Assembly (NCBI GenBank): GCA_030848545.1
Contig: JAVDCA010000029.1
Location: 23,508-87,507, forward strand
Direction: 5' to 3'
DNA length: 64,000 nt
Source: Astrobacterium formosum
Lineage (GTDB): Bacteria > Pseudomonadota > Alphaproteobacteria > Rhizobiales > Xanthobacteraceae
Position 1 is the first letter of the stretch; each line of letters begins with the position of its first letter. Shown one piece after another: positions 63,909-64,000 of the stretch. The translations under genes and the position numbers were made by a program. Under the pieces are notes generated by a model, which worked only from the letters and a program-made list of their open reading frames with translations, ran no database searches and was not told the DNA's origin.

Positions 63909-64000
63909 GGTTCACTCCCTCGTTGAGGATCCTGGCGGACCGCCGGCATCGGCTGTGCGTACGAGGGATCAACCTCGATCCAGGATCCCGGAAATCAAAA

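Overview
The window looks like chromosomal DNA of a GC-rich alphaproteobacterium of the order Hyphomicrobiales (Rhizobiales), probably near Xanthobacteraceae/Bradyrhizobiaceae. Evidence: a rhizobial-type porin, an LdtR-type MarR regulator beside an L,D-transpeptidase, a magnesium-type HemB lacking the zinc cysteines, the block rpoZ-relA-pdxJ-acpS-lepB-rnc-era-recO-parC, a DUF3551 protein, and dispersed palindromes of the kind common in this group. No rRNA, tRNA or CRISPR array was seen.

Layout. 1-3.6 kb: riboflavin genes ribD-ribE-ribH, then nusB and a partial thiL, on the minus strand. 3.7-9.7 kb: LysR regulator, TRAP transporter (binding protein, small and large permease), a DUF2848 protein and a DUF1445/YcsI-like putative hydro-lyase, an apparent uptake-and-catabolism unit for an unknown organic acid, interrupted by two large palindromic repeats. 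9.8-14.6 kb: DUF3551 protein, nrdR, glyA, a small protein, a Tat-exported L,D-transpeptidase and ldtR. 14.9-18.7 kb: valine catabolism (3-hydroxyisobutyrate dehydrogenase, 3-hydroxyisobutyryl-CoA hydrolase, isobutyryl-CoA-type dehydrogenase). 18.8-23.9 kb: hemB, a proline-rich membrane protein, threonine ammonia-lyase, RDD protein and bpt. 24-25 kb: a less GC-rich islet with a frameshifted HEPN-domain gene and a linked unknown gene.

25-37 kb: parC, recO, era, rnc, lepB, acpS, pdxJ, relA/spoT and rpoZ on the minus strand, interrupted by a plus-strand di-haem cytochrome c peroxidase gene with a perfect FNR-type box and its own terminator. 37-46.5 kb: NYN-domain protein, family 5-like uracil-DNA glycosylase, a MACPF-like/jacalin-lectin protein, peroxiredoxin, smpB, mscL, dapA, soluble lytic transglycosylase and an alpha/beta hydrolase. 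46.5-54.8 kb: accessory-looking stretch with a lone tyrosine integrase, XRE regulator, porin, H-NS-like protein, and a MASE1 histidine kinase with a FixJ-type response regulator.

54.8-62.7 kb: metal-ion region with a P-type cation ATPase, a TerC-family protein and a convergent SitABCD-type Mn/Fe importer. A short sequence lies in the 5' leaders of both the ATPase and terC genes. The two copies share 22 and 12 identical bases, can fold into the same two-stem structure, and carry a compensatory base-pair change. I do not recognise it as a known riboswitch, and it is the best candidate here for an undescribed regulatory system. The window ends with a second TRAP binding-protein gene.
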